Below are positions 8,287-15,474 of a stretch of 37,847 bases of DNA, piece by piece. The notes beneath the pieces were generated by a model, which made no database searches, was not told the origin of the DNA, and saw only the letters and a program-made list of their open reading frames with translations. This DNA comes from Methanobacterium sp. UBA353 (GTDB lineage: Archaea; Methanobacteriota; Methanobacteria; Methanobacteriales; Methanobacteriaceae). Made by a program: the position numbers and the translations under genes. The stretch spans positions 32,905-70,751 of the forward strand of contig DALO01000008.1 of assembly GCA_002496805.1 (NCBI GenBank), given 5' to 3'. Within the stretch, counting starts at the first letter, position 1. Every line of letters begins with the position of its first letter.

Positions 8287-9288
8287 TCACCCATGTGGTG
8301 GCAACCCATACTTTTTCCTATGGGAATCATCTAAAAAAAGGTGAAAACAATGAGTATCATCATAGAAATACACTATTAAATGGCCATAATAAGCTCCAAA
8401 ACTTGTTTCATTGAAAATAACATGATCTATAGAGCTAATTGCCAGTATTGATGAATTATTTAAAAAAGTTATATTGGCAGATGGTGCAGGTAAGATGAAT
8501 GTTTCGAAACCATAATGGGGGCAGACACCATGGCCCTCCAGTCTACAGAAAAAACAGGCCCCATCATTACTTTCATGATAAAAACCATTATCAATACAAT
8601 TTTTAATATTTGCAAGATCAGAAGTACTTCCATGAAGTTCATATGGATCATAAGGACATTTTTTTATGTACAGAGGTGATGTGGCATTTTCATAAGCTTG
8701 TGAATTGTTTAATCCACTCGACTTCAGATATTTGGATAAACTGGAGCCATATAATATTTTATCTTTACCGATAGTTGCTCCTCCGTGTTTTTTGCACTTT
8801 AAAAAAGGTAATGGATCCATAATTGGAAAAGACTCATTAATAAGAGATATTTTTTGGATTAAATTGAATGAATGTTTTATTTCGTCTTTTTGCACGTTAA
8901 TTCTTGATTTGATTTCTATCTGAAATGGATCTTGACTATTATCTACACCCAATATCTCACAATGAGCATTTATTTGGTCTTTATTATATTTTAAACACCA
9001 AATATCGATTTTATCTTGCATTTCATCCCTAATTACCTCCCTACTATTTGATAATGGATTTCCAGATTCAATAACCTCTTCTGATTTATTTTTTATCACT
9101 TCCTGGCCTATTTTAGGTAATTGTGATTCTAAATCTTTAGACACACCCACAACATCATCTGATGCTAAAATTGCTTCTTGAAAACTTATTATACCAACCG
9201 ACATGTTTATAAATATTATTAAGAGTAAAAAAGCAGGAATAATAAGTAAAAATGAAGTTAAACTCATTACATATCCTTGATCATTCAT
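8287..9288 (-). CDS. Secreted Cys-rich pilin-like protein (first of pair)
   Basis: 333 residues with a short N-terminus (MNDQGYVMSLTS) running into one long hydrophobic helix (FLLIIPAFLLLIIFINMSVG, about 13-32). After it comes a helical stretch with charged residues (about 40-100) and then an outer domain. This layout fits archaeal type IV pilin-like or pseudopilin proteins. There are nine cysteines, including CKKHGG, CPYDPYE and CFFCRLEGHGVCPHYG; the last resembles a metal-binding knuckle. Many N-glycosylation sequons (NES, NNS, NAT, NIT, NET) support an extracellular location. A good TATA box lies at 9385-9394 on this strand. No pilus ATPase or prepilin peptidase gene is in the window, so its machine is unknown. 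Confidence 0.75.
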   Translation of the reverse strand: MNDQGYVMSLTSFLLIIPAFLLLIIFINMSVGIISFQEAILASDDVVGVSKDLESQLPKIGQEVIKNKSEEVIESGNPLSNSREVIRDEMQDKIDIWCLKYNKDQINAHCEILGVDNSQDPFQIEIKSRINVQKDEIKHSFNLIQKISLINESFPIMDPLPFLKCKKHGGATIGKDKILYGSSLSKYLKSSGLNNSQAYENATSPLYIKKCPYDPYELHGSTSDLANIKNCIDNGFYHESNDGACFFCRLEGHGVCPHYGFETFILPAPSANITFLNNSSILAISSIDHVIFNETSFGAYYGHLIVYFYDDTHCFHLFLDDSHRKKYGLPPHG

Positions 9289-9384
9289 TTTCTTACCTGA
9301 ATTTTTACAATTTGATGGGGAGACTAAAAATATTATGAATTTGAATTACTTCAATTTTTATTAAAAATAATTGAATATGTAATA

Positions 9385-9394
9385 CTATATAAAG
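9385..9394 (-). promoter_or_regulatory. TATA box of the pilin-like operon
   Basis: On the minus strand this reads CTTTATATAG, a near-consensus archaeal TATA box. Expected transcription start is near 9362, giving a leader of about 75 bases before the ATG at 9288. Confidence 0.55.
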
Positions 9395-9500
9395 TTATTT
9401 CCAGGACCAAAAATATGTTATTGGAGAACTATCCAAACATTAATGAAACAAAAATTTTCCAAAACAATCAGCCAATCGTAAAACATATAAAAACATCATG

Positions 9501-9510
9501 ATTATATAAA
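9501..9510 (+). promoter_or_regulatory. TATA box of the DUF35 gene
   Basis: ATTATATAAA fits the archaeal TATA consensus. Transcription would start near 9530, about 70 bases before the ATG at 9602. Confidence 0.5.
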
Positions 9511-9601
9511 GCATAATACGAATTATAATCCAAAATCACTATGTGCAAATTTATTTTATGTAAATCACCAATAACTTAATCAAATCTTAGCGAGGTTTAA
9601 A

Positions 9602-10000
9602 ATGAAAGATATTGTAAGAGGATGGCGTCACATTCCACAACGCTACAATCTCATTGGATCAAAGTGTTTGCAATGTGGAGAAGTTTTTTTCCCCATGAGA
9701 GTCATCTGCCCTAAATGCAGAAGAAAAGGGAAATTAGAAGATATTAAATTTAATGGAAATGGAAAAATTCATAGTTTTTCAATTATACACACCCCTACAG
9801 ATGAATTTAAGAATATATCCCCATATCCAGTAGCAATAATCGAGTTAGAAGAAGGTGCAAAAATTACCAGCCAGATTGTAGACTGTGACATTGAAGATAT
9901 TGAAATAGGTCAAGAAGTAGAGTTAGTATTTAGGAAAATTAGAGCAGAAAGTGATGAAGGAGTCATTTCCTATGGTTACAAATTCAAACACAAACAGTAA
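9602..10000 (+). CDS. DUF35 zinc-ribbon/OB-fold protein
   Basis: 132 residues: an N-terminal rubredoxin-like zinc ribbon (C22, C25, C36, C39 in KCLQCGEVFFPMRVICPKC) followed by an OB-fold (about 45-128). In archaea such proteins bridge acetoacetyl-CoA thiolase and HMG-CoA synthase in the mevalonate pathway, handing over the intermediate. Their genes usually stand beside those two enzymes, but here neither neighbour is a thiolase or synthase: the gene is alone, with divergent pilin-like genes upstream and cfbA overlapping its end. The acyl-CoA role is therefore family knowledge, and this copy may serve another partner. An AGCGAGG site precedes the ATG. Confidence 0.85.
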   Translation: MKDIVRGWRHIPQRYNLIGSKCLQCGEVFFPMRVICPKCRRKGKLEDIKFNGNGKIHSFSIIHTPTDEFKNISPYPVAIIELEEGAKITSQIVDCDIEDIEIGQEVELVFRKIRAESDEGVISYGYKFKHKQ

Positions 10001-10427
10001 AGTAGGCGTCTTATTAGTAGGCCATGGCAGCAGATTGCCCTATGGAAAGGATGTTCTCAGTAATTTAGCTACTATTTACAAGAAACAAACTGAATATCCC
10101 GTGGAAATCGGTTTTATGAACATGAACAAACCATCCATCCCCACCTCAATCAACAAACTAGCCCAAATGGGTGTTGAAAAAATTGTGGTCACCCCTGTTT
10201 TTTTAGCTCCCGGAGTACACACCCGGCAAGATATTCCCCGCATCCTTGGATTAAATAATGGGGATGAGCCCCACGAACACGGCCATGATCACCATCATGG
10301 TCATAGCCATGACCATGATGAAGATGAAGAAATAAGTTTCCAGGGTGAAATTGTTTACACTGAACCTTTGGGTGCAGACCCTAAAATCGTTGCCATAATA
10401 AAAGACAGGGTGAATAATGCCCTTTAA
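9972..10427 (+). CDS. cfbA: Sirohydrochlorin chelatase CfbA (nickel/cobalt)
   Basis: Small single-domain CbiX-type chelatase. In methanogens it inserts Ni into sirohydrochlorin, the first committed step to coenzyme F430 of methyl-CoM reductase, and can insert Co for corrinoids. Visible: LLVGHGSR (14-21) with the metal-binding His, and a second catalytic His in FLAPGVHTRQDIP (78-90). A His/Asp-rich loop (about 99-120) with at least eight His is typical of the small archaeal enzymes and probably binds metal. ATG 9972 is chosen over GTG 9951 because AAGGAG (9957-9962) sits nine bases upstream; this start lies inside the end of the DUF35 gene, so the two are translationally coupled. 151 residues. 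Confidence 0.93.
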   Translation: MVTNSNTNSKVGVLLVGHGSRLPYGKDVLSNLATIYKKQTEYPVEIGFMNMNKPSIPTSINKLAQMGVEKIVVTPVFLAPGVHTRQDIPRILGLNNGDEPHEHGHDHHHGHSHDHDEDEEISFQGEIVYTEPLGADPKIVAIIKDRVNNAL

Positions 10428-10432
10428 CTATT

Positions 10433-11494
10433 ATGTCTTCTAAAAAATCAGGTTCACATGGAATCCCCATAGTATCTGATATTGGTGAGAAAAAACTTAT
10501 TAAACGACTCCTTTCAATGAGTCGTACCCTTCAACCTTATTCTCCTTTTTTTGATGAAAATTATTTTAAAAGTCTTAGCGATGATGCGGCACTATTGGAT
10601 ATTGGTGATGAATATTTAGTGATTACATCTGACCTTTTACTTGAATCTTCTCACTTCCCAACTGAAATGAGTTCATTTCAAAAGGGTATGAAAGTAGTAA
10701 CTGCGAATGTGAGTGATTTGGCAGCAATGGGGGCGGAACCCATTGGTTTTGTATTATCTTTAGGATTGCCTCATGACCTCCCTCTTGAAAAGTTTGATGA
10801 AATCATGGCAGGAGTACTTGAAGCGTGTAACACCCATAAAATAGGCCTCATGGGTGGTGACACCAACCAATCAGAGGAATTGATTCTCAGCGGAACTTGT
10901 TTGGGAGTTGTTGGTAAAAAAAAAGTGTTAATGAAAGAAGGTGCTGCCCCTGGTGATGTGGTTGCAGTCACCGGCCCCTTAGGTGTTGCTGCAGCAGGAT
11001 TTGAATTTTTATTTGCTCCACCACCCATAAAAGAAACTCTTAAAAAAATAATAAACCCTTCGACAATAAAAATTGTTGTAAGACATGCCCTTGAACCACG
11101 TGCTAAGTTAAAAGAAGGAATGATCTTAGCAAAAAAAGGTCTTGCCACTTCAGCCACCGACATAACTGATGGTTTAGCTAGTGAAATCGGTGAATTAATA
11201 GAAGCTTCCCCCTATAATGTGGGGATAACACTTTTTGAGACTATGATCCCTTTGATTCCCGAAGTTGAAGAAGTTGCATCTGCTTTGGATAGAAATCCCC
11301 TTGATTTCGCACTTTATTATGGTGAAGATTTTGAACTTCTTTTAACCATCCGTGAAGATCTTTATGAAAAGTTTAAAGACGATTTAGGACTTATTAAGGT
11401 TGGAACAGTAACAAGTTCTGGGAAGATGGAAATATTTGATAAAGAGGGTAATACAAATATTCTAATGAAGGAGGGTTATGACTCCTTTAAATAA
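10433..11494 (+). CDS. thiL: Thiamine-monophosphate kinase ThiL
   Basis: ATP-dependent kinase that converts thiamine monophosphate to the active diphosphate, last step of thiamine synthesis. The 353-residue protein belongs to the PurM/AIR-synthase-like fold: N-terminal SDDAALLDIGDEYLVITSD carries the Mg/ATP-binding acidic residues. Then come VVTANVSDLAAMGAEP, the glycine-rich MGGDTNQSEELILSGTCLG, and the C-terminal ATDITDGLASEIGELIEAS and YYGEDFELLLTI motifs. HypE and SelD share the fold, but these motifs are ThiL's. It starts five bases after cfbA. No good ribosome-binding site is seen, so coupling to cfbA translation is likely. The N-terminus is some 15 residues longer than usual. Confidence 0.92.
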   Translation: MSSKKSGSHGIPIVSDIGEKKLIKRLLSMSRTLQPYSPFFDENYFKSLSDDAALLDIGDEYLVITSDLLLESSHFPTEMSSFQKGMKVVTANVSDLAAMGAEPIGFVLSLGLPHDLPLEKFDEIMAGVLEACNTHKIGLMGGDTNQSEELILSGTCLGVVGKKKVLMKEGAAPGDVVAVTGPLGVAAAGFEFLFAPPPIKETLKKIINPSTIKIVVRHALEPRAKLKEGMILAKKGLATSATDITDGLASEIGELIEASPYNVGITLFETMIPLIPEVEEVASALDRNPLDFALYYGEDFELLLTIREDLYEKFKDDLGLIKVGTVTSSGKMEIFDKEGNTNILMKEGYDSFK

Positions 11495-11532
11495 ATCTGT
11501 TCAATTAGGGATAGCATCGGTTATATTTCAAC

Positions 11533-11541
11533 TTTATATAT
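11533..11541 (+). promoter_or_regulatory. TATA box of the radical SAM gene
   Basis: TTTATATAT matches the consensus and predicts a transcription start near 11562, just before the GTGGAGGG ribosome-binding site. This supports the TTG start at 11576 for the next gene, because a start at GTG 11561 would leave no leader and no binding site. Confidence 0.55.
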
Positions 11542-11575
11542 GTTGTAAATTCAAAAGAAGGTGGAGGGTTTAACC

Positions 11576-12577
11576 TTGAAAAAGGAAGCTATGCTTTATG
11601 AAAAGCTTGATGGTGCTTTGAACTGTCATGTGTGTAACCGTAAATGTGTTATATCTGAGGGTAAAACTGGTTTTTGCAAAATGCGAGAGAATGATAATGG
11701 GATTTTATACAGTAAAAATTACGCCTCTGCATCTTCCATTGCTGTGGACCCAATTGAAAAAAAACCTTTATTCCATTTCTATCCAGGCAGCCTTTCATTA
11801 AGTTTGGGAAGTATTGGATGTAATTTTAAATGCCCTTACTGTCAGAATTGGGCAATATCACAGACTTATTTAGATGAGGTTGGCATCAGGAATATTCTTC
11901 CAGAAAAAGCGATTAGGTTAACCCAAGAAAATGATTGCAAGTCAATTTCTTGGACTTACAATGAACCAACCATGTGGTTTGAATACACTTATGATTCTGC
12001 TAAGCTTGCTCAGAAAAAAGATTTGAAGACTGTTTATGTCACCAATGGTTATATGAGTGATGAAACCCTGAATCTTATTGCCCCCTACTTGGATGCTGCA
12101 AATGTGGATCTAAAAAGTATGTCTGATAAGTTTTACCAGGAACTTTGTCAGGCCAGCGTGAAACCAGTCTTGGAGAATATCAGGACAATGCATGAAAAAG
12201 GTATTCATATTGAAATAACCAATCTGGTGATGCCAGGACATAATGATTCAGAGGAAGATTTAAAATCTCTAGTGGAATTTGTGGCTGATGTGGATGTGGG
12301 GATTCCATTACATTTCACAAGATTTTATCCTCATTATAAAATGAACAACTTACCACCTACCCCTGTAGAAACCCTTGAAAAAGCCCAGAAAATGGCAATA
12401 GATGCAGGGATTAAATATGTTTATTTGGGAAATGTGCCGGGGAGTAATGGAGAAAACACTAAGTGTCCCGAATGCAAAGAACTGCTCATAGAAAGAGATG
12501 GCTTTCACATAGTAAACAACAAACTTAAAAAAGATAAATGCCCTGAATGTGGTGCTAAGATCGATGTGGTGATTTAA
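11576..12577 (+). CDS. AmmeMemoRadiSam-type radical SAM enzyme (AmrS-like)
   Basis: A 333-residue radical SAM protein related to pyruvate-formate-lyase activating enzymes. It shows the cluster motif CNFKCPYC (C82, C86, C89), which binds the [4Fe-4S] cluster that cleaves SAM. Also visible are an N-terminal cysteine set (C17, C20, C24, C34), WTYNEPTMWFEYTYD and the IHIEITNLVMPGHND segment. A C-terminal zinc ribbon (CPECKELL and CPECGAKI) follows. Members of this family co-occur with AMMECR1 and Memo proteins; neither is in this window. The substrate remains unknown. The TTG at 11576 is preferred: GGAGG lies eight bases upstream. Confidence 0.88.
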   Translation: MKKEAMLYEKLDGALNCHVCNRKCVISEGKTGFCKMRENDNGILYSKNYASASSIAVDPIEKKPLFHFYPGSLSLSLGSIGCNFKCPYCQNWAISQTYLDEVGIRNILPEKAIRLTQENDCKSISWTYNEPTMWFEYTYDSAKLAQKKDLKTVYVTNGYMSDETLNLIAPYLDAANVDLKSMSDKFYQELCQASVKPVLENIRTMHEKGIHIEITNLVMPGHNDSEEDLKSLVEFVADVDVGIPLHFTRFYPHYKMNNLPPTPVETLEKAQKMAIDAGIKYVYLGNVPGSNGENTKCPECKELLIERDGFHIVNNKLKKDKCPECGAKIDVVI

Positions 12578-12633
12578 AATAACATTGAAATAGCGTTCAC
12601 TGATTGATTTACAAATAAATATCCGCTGATTAG

Positions 12634-13917
12634 CTACTCTGAGAAACTAACACGTTCAAATTTATCCAGTTGATTTAGGGGTTTAGTTGCATCCACTCCT
12701 ACTTTGGTGGTAGTACCATCTGATTTTGCACAGGGGTCCAAAGATGATCCTCGAGCTCCAGGGACTATTAAAATGTCATCATCGCCCCGAACTCGGGTGG
12801 CAATTGCATATTCCACATCTTCAGCATCAAAAATGTCGATATCCTCATCTACAACCACACAATGTTTAAGTGAAGGATGAGCAGCTAGGGCAGCCATCAT
12901 AACGTTTTTACCATCGCCCTGGGTCTGTTTTTGAATTGAAATTACAGCGTGGAGCCAACAACATCCCCCTTCAGTGAGTGCTACATTCTTAACTGTAGGT
13001 ACTGTGTTTTGAACTGCATTGAATATTCTAGGTTCCTGTGGAAGGCCTTGTAAGAGCTTGTGCTCGAAACCAGCAGGCATTATTGCATGATATATGGAAT
13101 CTTCTTTGTAGTGCATCTTATCTAGTTCAATTACTGGTTCCTGACGCACAACATCATAAGTGTCTGTTAAGTCTACAAATGGCCCTTCTTCTGCTCTTTC
13201 ATGAGGTAACATCCTACCTTCAAGTAGTATTTCGCACTCAGGAACCTCAATATTAACATTTTCACATTTTACGAGTTTCATTCTGCCCTGATGGAAGCTA
13301 TTTGCCACTTCCAGTTCATCCACATTAATGGGTACGGAAATAGTGGTGGCTAGTAAAGTAGCAGGGTGCATTCCAATTGCAATGGCCAGTTCCAGAGGTT
13401 CATCCAGTTCTTCTGCTCTTTTATGATGAGTATAAAGATGGCGAGGCACTATTCGGGCGGTGAGCCTATCTTTCCCTAATAAGAGCATGCGATGGATGGA
13501 TGCATTGCGTACTCCTGTATCAGGATCTTTGACAATTATCACACCCGAAGTGATATAAGGACCTCCATCACGCTGATAATGAGTTAAAATAGGAAGTTTA
13601 TTAAGATCTGGCTGTTTTGAAATATGAAAACTGTCTTGTACACTCTTATAATCATTTACAGGAACGGGGTTATTGGTTGCTTCAATTATTTTTTGGGTTA
13701 TTCCAACTACATCAGTATTTAAAGCCCGGGCAATCTTTTCACGAGTATTACATATCCCAGCTATTACTCTAATCTCTGATTCCTTGATGTTTTCCAAGAG
13801 GATGACGTCCCTCGGATATTTTCTTAAAATTCCTGCAGCTTCAAGGTTGGTTGAAACCTCATCACTAATTTCTATGAAATTAAAATCATCCCTAATAGTT
13901 TTTAAGAAGTTTTGCAT
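12634..13917 (-). CDS. UbiD-family prenyl-FMN decarboxylase
   Basis: 427 residues of the UbiD family, which uses prenylated FMN for reversible decarboxylation of unsaturated acids. Landmarks: a central flavin-binding region with MLLLGKDRLTARIVPRHLYT, HHKRAEELDEPLELAIAIG, and the acidic catalytic segment ERAEEGPFVDLTDTYD. Bacterial UbiD proteins read EGPFGEFTGYY there, while archaeal members closer to anhydromevalonate-phosphate decarboxylase carry a variant like this one. The best guess is therefore the archaeal mevalonate-pathway enzyme making isopentenyl phosphate; a role on aromatic acids is possible. GGTGAG lies just before the ATG. The gene converges on the radical SAM gene and lies downstream of purE on the same strand. 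Confidence 0.85.
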   Translation of the reverse strand: MQNFLKTIRDDFNFIEISDEVSTNLEAAGILRKYPRDVILLENIKESEIRVIAGICNTREKIARALNTDVVGITQKIIEATNNPVPVNDYKSVQDSFHISKQPDLNKLPILTHYQRDGGPYITSGVIIVKDPDTGVRNASIHRMLLLGKDRLTARIVPRHLYTHHKRAEELDEPLELAIAIGMHPATLLATTISVPINVDELEVANSFHQGRMKLVKCENVNIEVPECEILLEGRMLPHERAEEGPFVDLTDTYDVVRQEPVIELDKMHYKEDSIYHAIMPAGFEHKLLQGLPQEPRIFNAVQNTVPTVKNVALTEGGCCWLHAVISIQKQTQGDGKNVMMAALAAHPSLKHCVVVDEDIDIFDAEDVEYAIATRVRGDDDILIVPGARGSSLDPCAKSDGTTTKVGVDATKPLNQLDKFERVSFSE

Positions 13918-14043
13918 GAACTCACCATTAATTTTTATAATATACTTATAATAAACGCTGTTAATTCTGAGAATTGTTATAATATTGGTGTTTGCAGCAA
14001 ATTACAATCTATATGAACCTGCCGCATTTATTTTTTTAATTCT

Positions 14044-14189
14044 TAACATATGATTTGGCTTGTTGAATGAATATATTTAATGCATAACATTGTATTTAGT
14101 GTATTCTACAATTTATTTCAAGAAATAAATACATAATCCGAACTTATCTAATCTAGAAGACAAATGAAAATAAATAGACGCATATGTTA
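14044..14189. repeat. Nested inverted repeats between purE and the UbiD gene
   Basis: TAACATATG (14044-14052) and CATATGTTA (14181-14189) form a perfect 9-bp inverted repeat. Between them ATTTATTTC (14111-14119) and GAAATAAAT (14122-14130) form another perfect 9-bp dyad with a two-base centre. They occupy most of the 278-base gap. On the minus strand this follows the purE stop directly, so it may be a 3' structure or a regulatory region for the UbiD gene. AT-rich sequence makes chance repeats likely. Confidence 0.35.
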
Positions 14190-14195
14190 CAAAAA

Positions 14196-15266
14196 TCATC
14201 TTTTACAATTTATATTACCTTTAAACCTCTGAAGTTCTTTTTTTATCTGTTCATCACCAATGCTGAGAATTTCAGCAGCCAACATAGCTGCATTTCCCCC
14301 GGAATCTATACCCACAGTAGCAACTGGCACTCCTGGAGGCATGTTAACCATGGATAGAAGAGCATCCAATCCTTCCATTTTTATTGCGCATGGCACCCCT
14401 ATAACTGGTTTTTCAGTGTAAGCGACCACAGCCCCAGTTACATGGGCAGAAAGTCCCGATATGGCAATAAATAGTAAGGCATTTTTATTTCTTTTGAGAA
14501 AGTTCTCAAATTTATCCGGAGATCTGACTGGTGATATCACTGCTGAGTCGTATGTAATTTTCAACTTGTCAAGGAACATTGTGGTCTTTTTAGCCACTTT
14601 AATATCACTATAACTCCCTGAAATTACGGCTATTTGTGGTGGATGAGGATTTTCTATGATTTCACCAGGATGAGTTGTGATTTGGTTTTTAGCTGCTGAA
14701 TTCAGGTTTTCGGTTTTGTTAGATGGTAATTTTTTCCTTCCCTCTGATTTTTGTTTGTTTGGGAAGTAATATTTGCCTTTCATCTCTGGAAAAAGAGTTT
14801 CTTCGTCTTCAGCAATTTTTGAGTAAAAATCATTTCTAAACAATGATAATCTTTCTCCAATACTGGTATTTTGGATTCCTATAATTTGAGCAGCCAGTAT
14901 TGCTGCATTATCTCCCCGATCAATTCCTACTGTAGCAACAGGAGCACCTAAAGGCATTTGGACTGAAGCAAAAAGTGCGTCTAGACCGGCAACTTTCACC
15001 TCTACCGGCACACCAATCACTGGTTTGTGAGTCATTCCAGCTATAATGCCTGGAAGATGGGCAGATAACCCAGCTATGCCAATGAAAACATCAACACCAT
15101 TTTTGGTTGAAGTGGAAACGATCTCTTTTACTTTTTCGTGGGTTCTGTGAGCAGAAGCCACACGTAAATCATAATATATCTCTAACTTTTCCAATATGGT
15201 GATGGCTTTTTCTGCAATTTTAAAATCCGATGAGCTACCCAGTATAATCATAACCTTCGGTTCCAT
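14196..15266 (-). CDS. purE: Tandem-domain PurE (N5-CAIR mutase / AIR carboxylase)
   Basis: Purine synthesis enzyme acting on aminoimidazole ribonucleotide carboxylation. The 356 residues hold two PurE domains (1-145 and about 209-350) joined by a polar Lys-rich linker. Usual PurE is about 160 residues. The first copy has the full set: GSSSDF (10-15), SAHR with the catalytic His (38-41) and GLSAHLPG (66-73). The second keeps GSYSD (217-221) and GLSAHVTG (271-278), but SAHR is replaced by SPVR (245-248), so the catalytic His is gone. I recall similar double PurE proteins from Methanobacteriales. The second half probably stabilises the oligomer. AGAGGT precedes the ATG. Confidence 0.95.
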   Translation of the reverse strand: MEPKVMIILGSSSDFKIAEKAITILEKLEIYYDLRVASAHRTHEKVKEIVSTSTKNGVDVFIGIAGLSAHLPGIIAGMTHKPVIGVPVEVKVAGLDALFASVQMPLGAPVATVGIDRGDNAAILAAQIIGIQNTSIGERLSLFRNDFYSKIAEDEETLFPEMKGKYYFPNKQKSEGRKKLPSNKTENLNSAAKNQITTHPGEIIENPHPPQIAVISGSYSDIKVAKKTTMFLDKLKITYDSAVISPVRSPDKFENFLKRNKNALLFIAISGLSAHVTGAVVAYTEKPVIGVPCAIKMEGLDALLSMVNMPPGVPVATVGIDSGGNAAMLAAEILSIGDEQIKKELQRFKGNINCKR

Positions 15267-15474
15267 TATTAACCTCTTTTTGTGAGTATCATAAATAATT
15301 CAAATCAGGTAATTTAATCTAGTTGAAAACCATTATACATAATAATTTATGCTTAAAACGGATAATATACTTTTGTAAATTGACCATTTTAAAATGAAAC
15401 ATCATTTTCTATAAAATCTTATATTAAGTCAGTATAGTATAACATGTAAGTTAAGAATTAGAGGTGTAATTTAA

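Larger units (their letters stand above)
9289..9601. other. Divergent promoter region between pilin-like operon and DUF35 gene
   Basis: This 313-base gap separates genes running in opposite directions. It holds a TATA box for each side (9385-9394 minus, 9501-9510 plus) and otherwise only AT-rich sequence. No reading frame or strong hairpin was seen. Confidence 0.6.
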
